This document shows positions 1 through 5,734 of a stretch of DNA of 23,023 nt, piece by piece. This DNA comes from a virus. The stretch lies in IMG/VR virus record IMGVR_UViG_3300025101_000203, positions 1 through 23,023 of that record; one strand, 5' to 3'. Made by a program: the position numbers and the translations under genes. The stretch's first letter is position 1; each line of letters begins with the position of its first letter. The notes under the pieces are model-generated. The model saw nothing but the letters and a program-made list of their open reading frames with translations. It did not search any database and was not told where the DNA came from.

Positions 1-31
1 TCTTGTTCTGCATTTTCTATTTCATCGGCAA

Positions 32-214
32 ATGGCAAGGGCGTTGGTGATCATGTGGGTGCTATTATGGTTACAATTAGTGAGTGGAACTTTTGATCAT
101 TACCATGTGAGTAGTTACGCGAGTGAAGAAGCTTGCAAACAAGGCAAAGCAGAAGCAAAGGTGCTAGTCACCAGCCAAAACTCTAAAGTAGTGTGTATTA
201 AAATTGAACGGTGA
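32..214 (+). CDS. Small exported or membrane-anchored protein
   Basis: A 60-residue protein with a hydrophobic N-terminus (about residues 5-19, rich in V, I, L and W, ending in VSG) that looks like a signal peptide or single membrane anchor. The rest is hydrophilic with two cysteines 20 residues apart (C35 and C55), which could form a disulfide in the periplasm. I recognise no named family. The frame stays open to the left edge, so the true start could lie upstream, or at ATG 53, which has an AGGG about 12 bases before it. Its stop overlaps the next start as GTGA, so it belongs to the lysis-block transcript. The exported protein encoded at 2660-2875 has the same architecture. Function unknown. 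Confidence 0.6.
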   Translation: MARALVIMWVLLWLQLVSGTFDHYHVSSYASEEACKQGKAEAKVLVTSQNSKVVCIKIER

Positions 215-324
215 TATTAAAGGAATGGCGTAATAAATTTATTATCTATGATAAAAACGGAAAAGTTGTTATAATTACACGCGATAAAAATGTAGCGGTT
301 AAATACGCAAGGTCTTTGAAATGA
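211..324 (+). CDS. 37-aa hypothetical protein, GTG start, coupled at both ends
   Basis: Begins at GTG 211, sharing GTGA with the stop of the preceding gene, and ends at TGA 322-324, sharing ATGA with the next start. Reading in this frame gives 37 residues beginning VILKEWRNKF and containing IIYDKNGKVVIITRD, an alternating pattern typical of a short beta hairpin. There are no cysteines or membrane segment. Evidence for coding is the exact four-base overlap at both ends in a block where nearly every gene junction does this, and AAAGGA lying just inside the frame. It has no recognised family and is easily overlooked because of its length and GTG start. Confidence 0.55.
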   Translation: MILKEWRNKFIIYDKNGKVVIITRDKNVAVKYARSLK

Positions 325-668
325 CTGAATTTGAAAAAGCTGATCTAAACAATAACGGCGTTATAGAAAAAGCTGAGTGGAACAAACTGGCTTTGGAAGA
401 TCGTAGACTTGAGATGATTGACAGAGACTTGAAGCGCAATGCGGAGCGTAGGTTTACCGGGTTCGCTCTTGCCGGGATGTTGATATATCCGTTTATCATT
501 TTGTTAGCTTCTGTTCTTGGCTTTGACAAAGCAGCTAGTCTTATTACAGATATAGCAAGTGTATACGTGATTGCTGCATCAGGTGTAGTTGCTGCATTTA
601 TGGGATTTAATGCGTATGCTGCGAAAGCAGAGCCAAAGAAAGCAAGCATACAAATGGAGGGAGATTGA
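321..668 (+). CDS. EF-hand membrane protein of the lysis block
   Basis: 115 residues. Residues 8-19 (DLNNNGVIEKAE) form a canonical EF-hand calcium loop: acidic or Asn ligands at loop positions 1, 3 and 5, Gly at 6, Ile at 8 and Glu at 12. A charged linker follows, then two membrane segments at about residues 47-68 and 77-98 and a short basic tail. The single EF-hand on a two-pass membrane protein is directly visible. Its position just before a 3-TM holin suggests a lysis role such as a holin partner or calcium-responsive regulator, but that is inference. Start ATG 321 overlaps the preceding stop as ATGA, and the stop overlaps the holin start as TGATG. Confidence 0.75.
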   Translation: MTEFEKADLNNNGVIEKAEWNKLALEDRRLEMIDRDLKRNAERRFTGFALAGMLIYPFIILLASVLGFDKAASLITDIASVYVIAASGVVAAFMGFNAYAAKAEPKKASIQMEGD

Positions 669-1054
669 TGTTTGATTTATTAGGAAAGCTGGTAGATCCG
701 GTAAGCAATATTCTTGATAAAGTTATTGAAGATAAAGATCAAAAAGCAAAGTTAGCCCACGAAATTGCAACAATGGCAGAGAAAAATTCTCAAGCTTTGA
801 TGATGCAACAGTTAGAAATTTTAAAAGCTGATGCACAAGGTAACTGGTTTCAAGCTTCTTGGCGTCCACTTATCGGTTGGATTTGTGGTATATCATTAGG
901 AATAAATTACATGATTGCACCCATTGCATTAGGTTTTGGTTTTGCAATACCGCAAGCTGATATGTCAGTAATGATGCCCTTGCTTTTAGGTATGCTTGGG
1001 ATTGGTGGTATGCGTTCATTTGACAAGTTACAAAAAACGGACAGCAAAAAATGA
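668..1054 (+). CDS. Holin, 3-TM (GTA_holin_3TM type)
   Basis: 128 residues from ATG 668, preceded by a strong GGAGGG. An in-frame TTG at 665 is a less likely start. The N-terminal half is an amphipathic helical region (VDPVSNILDKVIEDKDQKAKLAHEI). Next comes the QASWRPLIGW motif at the start of the first membrane segment, then hydrophobic segments to about residue 117 and a charged C-terminus. This arrangement matches the 3TM holin family of gene transfer agents and alphaproteobacterial phages, which form inner-membrane holes that release the endolysin. It is sandwiched between the EF-hand membrane protein and another one-pass membrane protein, with the endolysin just downstream, overlapping the next gene as ATGA. 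Confidence 0.82.
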   Translation: MFDLLGKLVDPVSNILDKVIEDKDQKAKLAHEIATMAEKNSQALMMQQLEILKADAQGNWFQASWRPLIGWICGISLGINYMIAPIALGFGFAIPQADMSVMMPLLLGMLGIGGMRSFDKLQKTDSKK

Positions 1055-1311
1055 AGGTAAATGTTGGTTTAGCGTTTGCAATGGTTGTGCAGTTGGTTGC
1101 GTTGGTATGGTATATCAGTGGTCTTGTGCATGATCTGGAACATTTGCAAGGTACTGTATCAGCGCAGCAAGATTTGCTTGAACTTATAGATCAAGATGTA
1201 GATGATCTGTGGGCTTTCTGTACTTTTACCGAAAACAAGTGGGCAGAGGCTTACACAAGTGATATGGTGTACGAAAGATTGTGCGGAACAAAGGAGTTTG
1301 TTAATGAGTAA
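1051..1311 (+). CDS. One-pass membrane, coiled-coil protein (possible spanin-like)
   Basis: 86 residues. Residues 4-24 form an N-terminal membrane anchor (VGLAFAMVVQLVALVWYISGL), followed by a helical heptad-like stretch (HDLEHLQGTVSAQQDLLELI) and an acidic, aromatic C-terminal region with two cysteines. This topology, a short cytoplasmic N-terminus with a periplasmic coiled coil, and its place between holin and endolysin are what an inner-membrane spanin subunit would show. I see no overlapping lipoprotein partner, so the spanin assignment is tentative. Start ATG overlaps the holin stop as ATGA. Its end overlaps the endolysin start by eight bases. Confidence 0.65.
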   Translation: MKVNVGLAFAMVVQLVALVWYISGLVHDLEHLQGTVSAQQDLLELIDQDVDDLWAFCTFTENKWAEAYTSDMVYERLCGTKEFVNE

Positions 1312-1912
1312 AGCATTAAAAAAACTTCAAGAAAAGTGTGGAGCAAATGCTGATGGTAGCTTTGGACCAAATACTGCAAAGGCTATTTGCAATCAGTATG
1401 TTTTAAATGCAGAACGTGGGGCGCATTTTCTCGGTCAATTAGTACATGAAAGCGGCACGTTTAAATACACTGAAGAAAACTTAAACTACTCTAAAGAAGC
1501 CATCCTTAAAGTGTTTGGTAAATACTTCAAAACAGAAAGCGAAGCGGAAAGTTGTGCGCGCAATCCACAAGCATTGGCTGACCGTGTGTACGGACACCGT
1601 TACGGCAATAACGGACAAGGATACCTGTGGAGAGGACGCGGATTTTTACAAGTTACTTTCAAAGAAAATTATGCAATGTTTGCTGATGATATGAAATTGC
1701 CAGAGGTTATGAAAGACCCAGATTTAGTTGCAACTGAGTACCCGATGGAAAGTGCTATTTGGTTTTTTAAACGTAATAATCTTTGGGATCTTTGTAACGA
1801 AGCGCCAAATGCCGATAGTGTAAAGGCTCTTACACGCCGCGTAAACGGTGGCTACAATGGTTTAAAACACCGCGAGAAAGAAACTTACAAAATATATGAT
1901 TGGTTAACATAG
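1304..1912 (+). CDS. Endolysin, GH19 chitinase-like muramidase
   Basis: 202 residues. The start at ATG 1304 is supported by AAGGAG at 1291-1296; earlier in-frame starts lie inside the preceding gene. The N-terminus has a short peptidoglycan-binding-like repeat (NADGSFGPNTAKAI, residues 15-28). The catalytic domain shows LVHESGTF with E49 and EENLNYS with E58, the usual GH19 acid/base pair, then RGRGFLQVTFKENY (residues 110-123), the family signature. GH19 endolysins cut the glycan strands of peptidoglycan. There is no signal peptide, so release through the adjacent holin is expected. This is one of the most secure functional calls in the window. Confidence 0.92.
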   Translation: MSKALKKLQEKCGANADGSFGPNTAKAICNQYVLNAERGAHFLGQLVHESGTFKYTEENLNYSKEAILKVFGKYFKTESEAESCARNPQALADRVYGHRYGNNGQGYLWRGRGFLQVTFKENYAMFADDMKLPEVMKDPDLVATEYPMESAIWFFKRNNLWDLCNEAPNADSVKALTRRVNGGYNGLKHREKETYKIYDWLT

Positions 1913-1921
1913 GAGAAAGCA

Positions 1922-2098
1922 ATGCCACATGGAAAGAAACATGGTCTTTATGAGAATATCAGGTTAAAAAAGGCTAGAATTGCTGCCGGAAGTGGAGAAA
2001 AAATGAGAAAGCCCGGCACAGCTGGCGCGCCTACTGCACAAAATTTTAAAGATGCAGAAAAGACCGCAAAGAAACGCAAGAAATCTATGATGTCCTGA
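1922..2098 (+). CDS. Small basic protein with KKSMM tail (A)
   Basis: 58 residues, starting MPHGKKHGLYENIRLKKARI and ending KRKKSMMS. It is preceded by AGGAGA at a good distance. The protein is lysine- and arginine-rich, probably mostly disordered, with no membrane segment. It is the first of a run of very small basic genes placed just after the endolysin. The C-terminal K-R-K-K-S-M-M tail recurs in the genes at 2100, 2451 and 2500 and, in weaker form, at 12855. Such short basic proteins are common in marine podoviruses but I know of no assigned function. DNA binding or packaging into the virion is possible, by inference only. Confidence 0.7.
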   Translation: MPHGKKHGLYENIRLKKARIAAGSGEKMRKPGTAGAPTAQNFKDAEKTAKKRKKSMMS

Positions 2099-2099
2099 T

Positions 2100-2309
2100 A
2101 TGGCTAGACCACCAGAACGTACCGGGAATAGTGGCAGACGCGCAGCGTTCTTACAACGCATGGGTAAAATGCCGGGTCCAACTAAAAATAAAGATGGCAC
2201 TGACACGCCGTTGTTGAAATCATTAAAGGCATGGGGCGCTAGCTCTAAGTCTGAAGCAGTAGCAAAAGGCAAACGCATATCCATGATGAACAAGAAGAGG
2301 AAAGCATAA
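2100..2309 (+). CDS. Small basic protein with ISMM tail (B)
   Basis: 69 residues, starting MARPPERTGNSGRRAAFLQR and ending GKRISMMNKKRKA. Very rich in K and R, with a GKMPGPTKNKDG turn-like centre. Starts one base after the preceding stop and shares its own TAATG with the next start, so the run is translated as a unit. The SMM tripeptide followed by lysines aligns with the tails of its neighbours. No recognised domain. Function unknown. Confidence 0.68.
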   Translation: MARPPERTGNSGRRAAFLQRMGKMPGPTKNKDGTDTPLLKSLKAWGASSKSEAVAKGKRISMMNKKRKA

Positions 2310-2470
2310 TGCCAGAAAAATTAGAACGAAGTTTAATGGATCGCGCTACGAAGAAAGGTCTTAAAGGTAAGAAAAAAGACGCTTACGTTTATGGCACAAT
2401 GCAAAAGGTTGGCGGTCCAAAACTAGCAAAGAAAGCAGCGGAGACAGGAAATGTACGGAAAAAAACGTAA
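2309..2470 (+). CDS. Small basic protein (C), possibly interrupted before its tail
   Basis: 53 residues, starting MPEKLERSLMDRATKKGLKG and ending GNVRKKT. It resembles the neighbouring small basic proteins but lacks the SMM tail. The frame ends right after a run of seven A bases (2459-2465). Removing one A, or a +1 slip there, would continue the protein into the frame of the next small ORF, giving a 68-residue protein ending KKSMMDKGYGKGS, the same plan as its neighbours. So either this gene is complete and short, or it is one gene with the 2451 ORF, split by a homopolymer change, read error or slippage. Function unknown. Confidence 0.6.
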   Translation: MPEKLERSLMDRATKKGLKGKKKDAYVYGTMQKVGGPKLAKKAAETGNVRKKT

Positions 2471-2516
2471 ACCAAAAAAATCAATGATGGATAAAGGCTA
2501 TGGCAAAGGGAGTTAA
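2451..2516 (+). CDS. 21-aa KKSMMDKGYG peptide (D) or C-terminal part of gene C
   Basis: ATG 2451 to TAA 2516 encodes 21 residues beginning MYGKKRKPKKSMMDKGYG. The AGGA before it is only one base from the ATG, a poor ribosome-binding geometry, so independent translation is doubtful. It overlaps the end of gene C in the +1 frame just where C has seven consecutive A bases. The more likely reading is that this is the missing tail of C. Its DNA shares TCAATGATGGATAAA exactly with the end of the next gene. Confidence 0.35.
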   Translation: MYGKKRKPKKSMMDKGYGKGS

Positions 2517-2658
2517 GCATTACTTGCCAAACGGTAAGGAGTACAAAGGACCGACACATAAAATGTCGGACGGTACGTTACATACTGGTGCTACCCACAC
2601 AAAAAGCAGTCAGGTTTTGTCTCATAAAAAACCAAAGTCAATGATGGATAAAAAATAG
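2500..2658 (+). CDS. Small basic protein with KSMMDKK tail (E)
   Basis: 52 residues, starting MAKGVKHYLPNGKEYKGPTH and ending HKKPKSMMDKK. Rich in Lys and His, with HTKSSQ in the second half. It overlaps the preceding small ORF by 17 bases, and AAGG lies close before the ATG. The stop at 2656-2658 is one base from the end of the opposite-strand gene, so the plus-strand lysis transcript and the minus-strand operon converge here without a visible terminator between them. Similar HYLPNGKEYKGPTHKM proteins occur in marine phages as far as I recall. Function unknown. Confidence 0.65.
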   Translation: MAKGVKHYLPNGKEYKGPTHKMSDGTLHTGATHTKSSQVLSHKKPKSMMDKK

Positions 2659-2659
2659 A

Positions 2660-2875
2660 TTACGGTCTTGGCATTGGTTTGACATAATCCTTTGACACAA
2701 CGTTAGTGCCTTTGCAAAGGATAGCTACGTCTTTGCCATAAGGTTCTAAAATGTTTGACATATAATCTATACTATATGAGCAATCATCAAAGCTGGGAAG
2801 CAGTATGCTTGTCTTTACCTGTTCACCTTGCACAGTGTAAAATATCATCATAAATGTAAAATACGTTTTTATCAT
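2660..2875 (-). CDS. Small exported protein with two cysteines
   Basis: 71 residues. Residues 1-17 (MIKTYFTFMMIFYTVQG) form a signal peptide or membrane anchor. The remainder is polar with C32 and C54, spaced 22 apart, and a proline-rich end. ATGAGGT upstream gives a reasonable ribosome site. It is the last gene of the leftward operon and resembles in plan the exported protein at 32-214 (leader, then two cysteines about 20 apart). This could be an envelope protein acting on the infected cell, for example in superinfection exclusion, but no sequence feature proves that. Confidence 0.6.
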   Translation of the reverse strand: MIKTYFTFMMIFYTVQGEQVKTSILLPSFDDCSYSIDYMSNILEPYGKDVAILCKGTNVVSKDYVKPMPRP

Positions 2876-2909
2876 TGTGTATACCTCATAGTTTTATTAT
2901 TGTTAGTCA

Positions 2910-2970
2910 GGGGCAGTAAAGCTAGCGTAAGCAAGCTACTTAATCCTATATTGTAAAACCTTACTGCCCC
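2910..2970. other. Nested inverted repeat between two leftward genes
   Basis: A perfect 10-bp inverted repeat, GGGGCAGTAA at 2910-2919 and TTACTGCCCC at 2961-2970, encloses a second hairpin (AGCTAGC, GTAA loop, GCAAGCT at 2920-2937, one mismatch). No T-run follows on either strand, so it is not a standard intrinsic terminator. It lies in the 100-base gap after the HTH gene and before the exported-protein gene. It could be an attenuator, RNA-stability element or protein-binding site. Confidence 0.6.
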
Positions 2971-2975
2971 ACGAT

Positions 2976-3227
2976 TTACTTCCACGGTTCCATTGGTAAA
3001 GTAATCTGACGCTTGCGCGGTACTTTATTAATAGTTGTTTTACCAGAACCATTACTACGAACAAACTCTACACCCATACGATACGCTAACGTGCGTAAGT
3101 TAGTAGGGTCTATACCAAGCTGTTTAGCTGCTACGCCTATTGTTTGATTATTGTATTGCAGTAATAAGCTTCTCATTTCCTCATAGTATTTTGCTTTTAA
3201 TGCCGGGTACGGCTTTACTTTTGCCAC
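2976..3227 (-). CDS. Small helix-turn-helix protein
   Basis: 83 residues from GTG 3227 (MAKVKPYPALK). The frame stays open upstream to 3341 with ATG at 3266 and 3341, but those residues are Thr/Ser-rich and overlap the preceding gene, so they look like a by-product of its CAA repeats. Residues 28-51 (QTIGVAAKQLGIDPTNLRTLAYRM) read as a helix-turn-helix: helix, G-I-D turn, recognition helix. The C-terminus is basic (KVPRKRQ). It sits at the end of the recombination operon, so it may regulate that operon or bind recombination DNA. The start is uncertain because no clear ribosome site is visible for GTG or ATG. Confidence 0.62.
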   Translation of the reverse strand: MAKVKPYPALKAKYYEEMRSLLLQYNNQTIGVAAKQLGIDPTNLRTLAYRMGVEFVRSNGSGKTTINKVPRKRQITLPMEPWK

Positions 3228-3562
3228 GGTGCTTTCTGCGCTGGTGGCTGTTGCTGTTGTTGCCATTGGTTTGCCTGTGGTTGTTGTTCTTGTTGTGCTT
3301 TCGGATTTGGAAACAGTGTAATGCTGCCGATCTTGGGCCATTGTTTTGCATCATCCCCTTGTTTAGCGCTTACAGATAAACTTACGACAAGCCTATGCTG
3401 TAACATAATATCATGTATTTGTTGTATCGCAGCTATAGCTGCCGGATCACCCTTTATTTCTTTGGGTTCGTTTATCCATGCGGATATAGACATACTAACA
3501 GCTTGTCCGTTATTCATAAAGCCTTGTATCTGGCTGTTGCTATTCCCTAATTGTGGTTTCAT
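3215..3562 (-). CDS. Gln-rich-tailed protein of the recombination operon
   Basis: 115 residues. Residues 1-80 alternate polar and hydrophobic in a beta-rich pattern (AVSMSISAWINEP, HRLVVSLSVSAKQ, GSITLFPN). Residues 88-115 are a low-complexity Gln/Pro tail ending KAPWQK. The start ATG overlaps the stop of the annealing-protein gene as ATGA. A beta-rich domain with a flexible Gln-rich tail beside a single-strand annealing protein suggests a single-stranded-DNA-binding role, but I do not see an OB-fold signature or an acidic SSB tail. Treat it as a hypothetical protein of the recombination module. Confidence 0.6.
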   Translation of the reverse strand: MKPQLGNSNSQIQGFMNNGQAVSMSISAWINEPKEIKGDPAAIAAIQQIHDIMLQHRLVVSLSVSAKQGDDAKQWPKIGSITLFPNPKAQQEQQPQANQWQQQQQPPAQKAPWQK

Positions 3563-4143
3563 AAAAAAGCCTTTCTTTTGTAAATTTCATTTTGGAGTTG
3601 TTCATAAATTTTAGGATACTCTAAATTAAGTTTATCCAGCTGATCAGAAAAATATTCATCCCATTGTTCTAATTCATTAAGATCTGCAATACTTTGCAGT
3701 TCACCGATACGTTCATCCGCAAAATGTTGCCAAAACGCTTTTTCATCTATCGTAACTTCTTTTTGCTGCGCCTGTTCAACTTCATTAATAGAAGCATACT
3801 GACCACCATGTAAACCGATACTTGCTAACGCTCGACCAACAGCGCTTGTCTCGCAGTTTTCTATCGCAGATGTTTTGTTAACGTTTGACGAGCCGCGTAT
3901 CTCTTCAGCATATCCAGATCCAATAATCATACCGTCTTTGTTTTTTATGACAGCTTTAGCTATAACGTTGTCACCATTGTATGATATGATGTCAGTTTCT
4001 ATACCATACTCCATACCAAAAGCTTTTCTAAAAGCTTCTACTCTGGTCGATACCATAGTGTATTTTTTACCGCCACGCTGATCTACACCGTCTGTTTGAT
4101 TAAGGTTGTTAACCTCTTGCATGGCTTGTTCTAAGTTACTCAC
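3559..4143 (-). CDS. Single-strand annealing recombinase (Rad52/Erf/Sak-like)
   Basis: 194 residues, GTG start sharing GTGA with the exonuclease stop. The core at residues 40-115 (FGMEYGIETDIISYNGDNVIAKAVIKN, then NKTSAIENCETSAVGRALASIGLHGG at 89-114) has the beta-sheet plus E-T-S-A-V-G-R-A-L helix typical of phage annealing proteins in the Rad52-like group. The C-terminal third is acidic and helical, with Trp-rich segments (KAFWQHFADERIG, LEQWDEYFSDQLDKL), probably a partner-binding tail. Such proteins anneal complementary single strands made by a 5'-3' exonuclease, and that exonuclease is the gene immediately upstream. Subfamily (Erf, Sak or Sak3) cannot be fixed by eye. Confidence 0.78.
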   Translation of the reverse strand: MSNLEQAMQEVNNLNQTDGVDQRGGKKYTMVSTRVEAFRKAFGMEYGIETDIISYNGDNVIAKAVIKNKDGMIIGSGYAEEIRGSSNVNKTSAIENCETSAVGRALASIGLHGGQYASINEVEQAQQKEVTIDEKAFWQHFADERIGELQSIADLNELEQWDEYFSDQLDKLNLEYPKIYEQLQNEIYKRKAFL

Positions 4144-5123
4144 TTTGTAACACCTCCTAGTTCTTTAGCCTGTTTCAATATTTCCGGGTTCATATCACGC
4201 CACACAAAACTATCTGCAAAGTGTGGATCACACAGCTTTAACAGCTGTTGTACGTTCTCCGTCACCATCATAAGTTTTTCACGGCGCTGACACGCTGCAA
4301 TTACATCAGCAAGCGCGTATTCTAATTCATCTATTGTTGCTTCAAACACAACGTACCCTAGTCTGTTTGCGTACACGATACGCGGTATCTTGCCAGTTAA
4401 ATGCCAATACCCGGCGATCTGTTTAAGATGCGGATCTTTTATTTTCTTTGGCAAAGAGTTTGCGCGTGGCTTGTCAGTATCAACGCTCGTATCCCATTGC
4501 GTCTTAAGTTCTACTGCACCTTCTTGATAATCACCAAAGCCTAGATAATCTAGTTCGCAACCGGGCAGTTTACCGCGCAGCATCGTTTGCCCAATGATTT
4601 CATTAGCACCGTACATTGCTTCACGTAAACCAAGCTCCGCGTTTTTACATACAAGCTCAAACTCATTAATACCTATATCATCTTTCTTAACTGGTTTACC
4701 TTGCTCATTGTATCGTGGTAGTTGTCTACCCGTCAGCTGACGTTGCACTTTATCTTGATCTATCCAAGCACCAGTTTGTATTGACGTAAGCACGTTTAAT
4801 GCTTCCCGGTACGCTTCACCTTGCATAACACCATCAACTAACATTTGATCGCAAAAGTATTCTACAGCCCTTCCGCTGCACATATTTACGTTATCGTTAA
4901 ACTGCGCTTTGTTGCGGTAATCTACATAATATCCAGACTGTGCGAGTATTGCTTCAGCTTGTAAAATGTCACCTTCTGTCTTTCCGTTAACAATATCAAG
5001 CGCAATGTTTCTTTCTGTCCGAAGTATTCCCTTATCAAAAAACGTATAAAAATCAGGGGTACTTGGGTTACTATGGTGATAGTAGCCTTTGCTGTACGCC
5101 CATGAAAAGTTATTTCGTATCAT
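4140..5123 (-). CDS. Phage exonuclease, PD-(D/E)XK RecB/Cas4-like
   Basis: 327 residues. The nuclease core is at about residues 185-245: CELDYLGFGD with D192, GAVELKTQW with E205 and K207 (the E-x-K motif), and HLKQIAGYW with Q235 and Y239 (the Q-x3-Y of RecB-family nucleases). An N-terminal helical region of about 180 residues precedes it. The enzyme would resect DNA ends to give single strands for the annealing protein encoded next, with a four-base overlap, forming a Red-like pair. Start ATG follows GAAAGAGA. It is the first gene of the leftward operon and is read divergently from the Cro-like gene. The presence of both partners in order makes the role convincing. Confidence 0.82.
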   Translation of the reverse strand: MIRNNFSWAYSKGYYHHSNPSTPDFYTFFDKGILRTERNIALDIVNGKTEGDILQAEAILAQSGYYVDYRNKAQFNDNVNMCSGRAVEYFCDQMLVDGVMQGEAYREALNVLTSIQTGAWIDQDKVQRQLTGRQLPRYNEQGKPVKKDDIGINEFELVCKNAELGLREAMYGANEIIGQTMLRGKLPGCELDYLGFGDYQEGAVELKTQWDTSVDTDKPRANSLPKKIKDPHLKQIAGYWHLTGKIPRIVYANRLGYVVFEATIDELEYALADVIAACQRREKLMMVTENVQQLLKLCDPHFADSFVWRDMNPEILKQAKELGGVTK

Positions 5124-5137
5124 TTTTTCTCTTTCGA

Positions 5138-5154
5138 TTGACAGATTGTGTCTA
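5138..5154. promoter_or_regulatory. Operator copy 1 (TTGACA-N5-TGTCTA)
   Basis: Inverted repeat TTGACA GATTG TGTCTA in the divergent early control region. The same arrangement recurs at 9051-9067 and 9922-9938. It covers the -35 box of the rightward promoter, so a bound repressor would block it and could also affect the leftward exonuclease operon. The Cro-like protein encoded 40 bases downstream is the likely binder, by inference. Confidence 0.55.
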
Positions 5155-5166
5155 ACTTAGTATCAA
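5138..5166 (+). promoter_or_regulatory. Rightward early promoter, sigma-70 type
   Basis: Perfect -35 TTGACA at 5138-5143, 17-base spacer, -10 TATCAA at 5161-5166 (four of six matches). Transcription would start near 5173 and reach the Cro-like gene, whose AAGGAG lies at 5181-5186. The overlapping operator fits autoregulation. A weaker mirror-image pair (TTGATA and TGTCAA, also 17 apart) could serve the leftward operon. Confidence 0.65.
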
Positions 5167-5193
5167 GGAAAATAAATTACAAGGAGTTTTTTT

Positions 5194-5397
5194 ATGACGC
5201 TGGATGAATGGCGAAAATCGCAAGGCATGAGCTACCCGGTTTTGGCAAGGAAACTAGGTGCAGCTGGTGCTACGGTTGCCCGGCGCTGGTGTTTGCCAAG
5301 TGACCACAAGGACAGAATGATACCGTCACCTAAGTTTATGCGTATCATACAAGATAGTACACACGGCGCAGTGCAGCCAAACGATTTTTACAGGTGA
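5194..5397 (+). CDS. Cro-like HTH transcriptional regulator
   Basis: 67 residues. MTLDEWRKSQGMSYPVLARKLGAAGATVARRW (residues 1-32) matches the Cro/CI-type HTH: helix 1, then S-Y-P-V-L-A-R-K-L-G as helix 2, turn, and a V-A-R-R-W recognition helix. PSPKFMRIIQ follows, the helix that completes such domains. The length suits a Cro-like protein without a dimerisation/cleavage domain. It is preceded by a strong AAGGAG and is the first gene of the rightward operon, divergent from the exonuclease operon. It probably binds the TTGACA-N5-TGTCAA sites. No CI-like partner repressor is seen in the window, so lysogeny control is not demonstrated. Confidence 0.78.
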   Translation: MTLDEWRKSQGMSYPVLARKLGAAGATVARRWCLPSDHKDRMIPSPKFMRIIQDSTHGAVQPNDFYR

Positions 5398-5400
5398 TGT

Positions 5401-5733
5401 ATGGGTGGTAAAGCAAGTAGAGACAAGGGCGCAGCATTTGAACGCGAGATTGTAAACTGGCACAAAGAGCGCGGTGTAGATGCAGAGCGCATACCGTTAA
5501 GCGGTGCGATGAAGGGAAACTATGCGAGTGACATCAAGCTAGGACCGCAACTTGCGTTAACAGCTGAGTGCAAGCGCAGAGCTAGAGCGTGGCAAGATAT
5601 ATATGATGCGTTCGACCAAGATAACAGCGATGTTGTGTTTATCCGCAAAGACAGGAAACCAGCATTAGTTGTTTTAACAATGGAAACTTACGAAACTTTT
5701 TTACAATGGTTTGATTGGATAAAGGAGAAATAA
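5401..5733 (+). CDS. PD-(D/E)XK nuclease, Holliday-junction-resolvase-like
   Basis: 110 residues. GAAFEREIVNW (E14 or E16), AERIPLSGA, ASDIKL (D44) and TAECKRR (E56-x-K58) give the motif order of the Hjc-like archaeal/phage resolvase group, including the R-I-P-L-S-G-A signature after the first helix. The fold cuts branched DNA using metal ions bound by the D and E residues. In the same early operon as a DNA-modification protein and opposite the recombination genes, it could resolve recombination or replication intermediates before packaging. Starts three bases after the regulator stop. Confidence 0.72.
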   Translation: MGGKASRDKGAAFEREIVNWHKERGVDAERIPLSGAMKGNYASDIKLGPQLALTAECKRRARAWQDIYDAFDQDNSDVVFIRKDRKPALVVLTMETYETFLQWFDWIKEK

Positions 5734-5734
5734 A

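Noticed and set aside
3228-3341. Upstream extension of the small HTH protein (Thr/Ser-rich N-terminus)
   Set aside because: It reads the CAA-rich end of the Gln-rich gene in another frame; the composition is explained by that repeat. A frameshift fusion between the two was also considered, but there is no slippery site at the junction.
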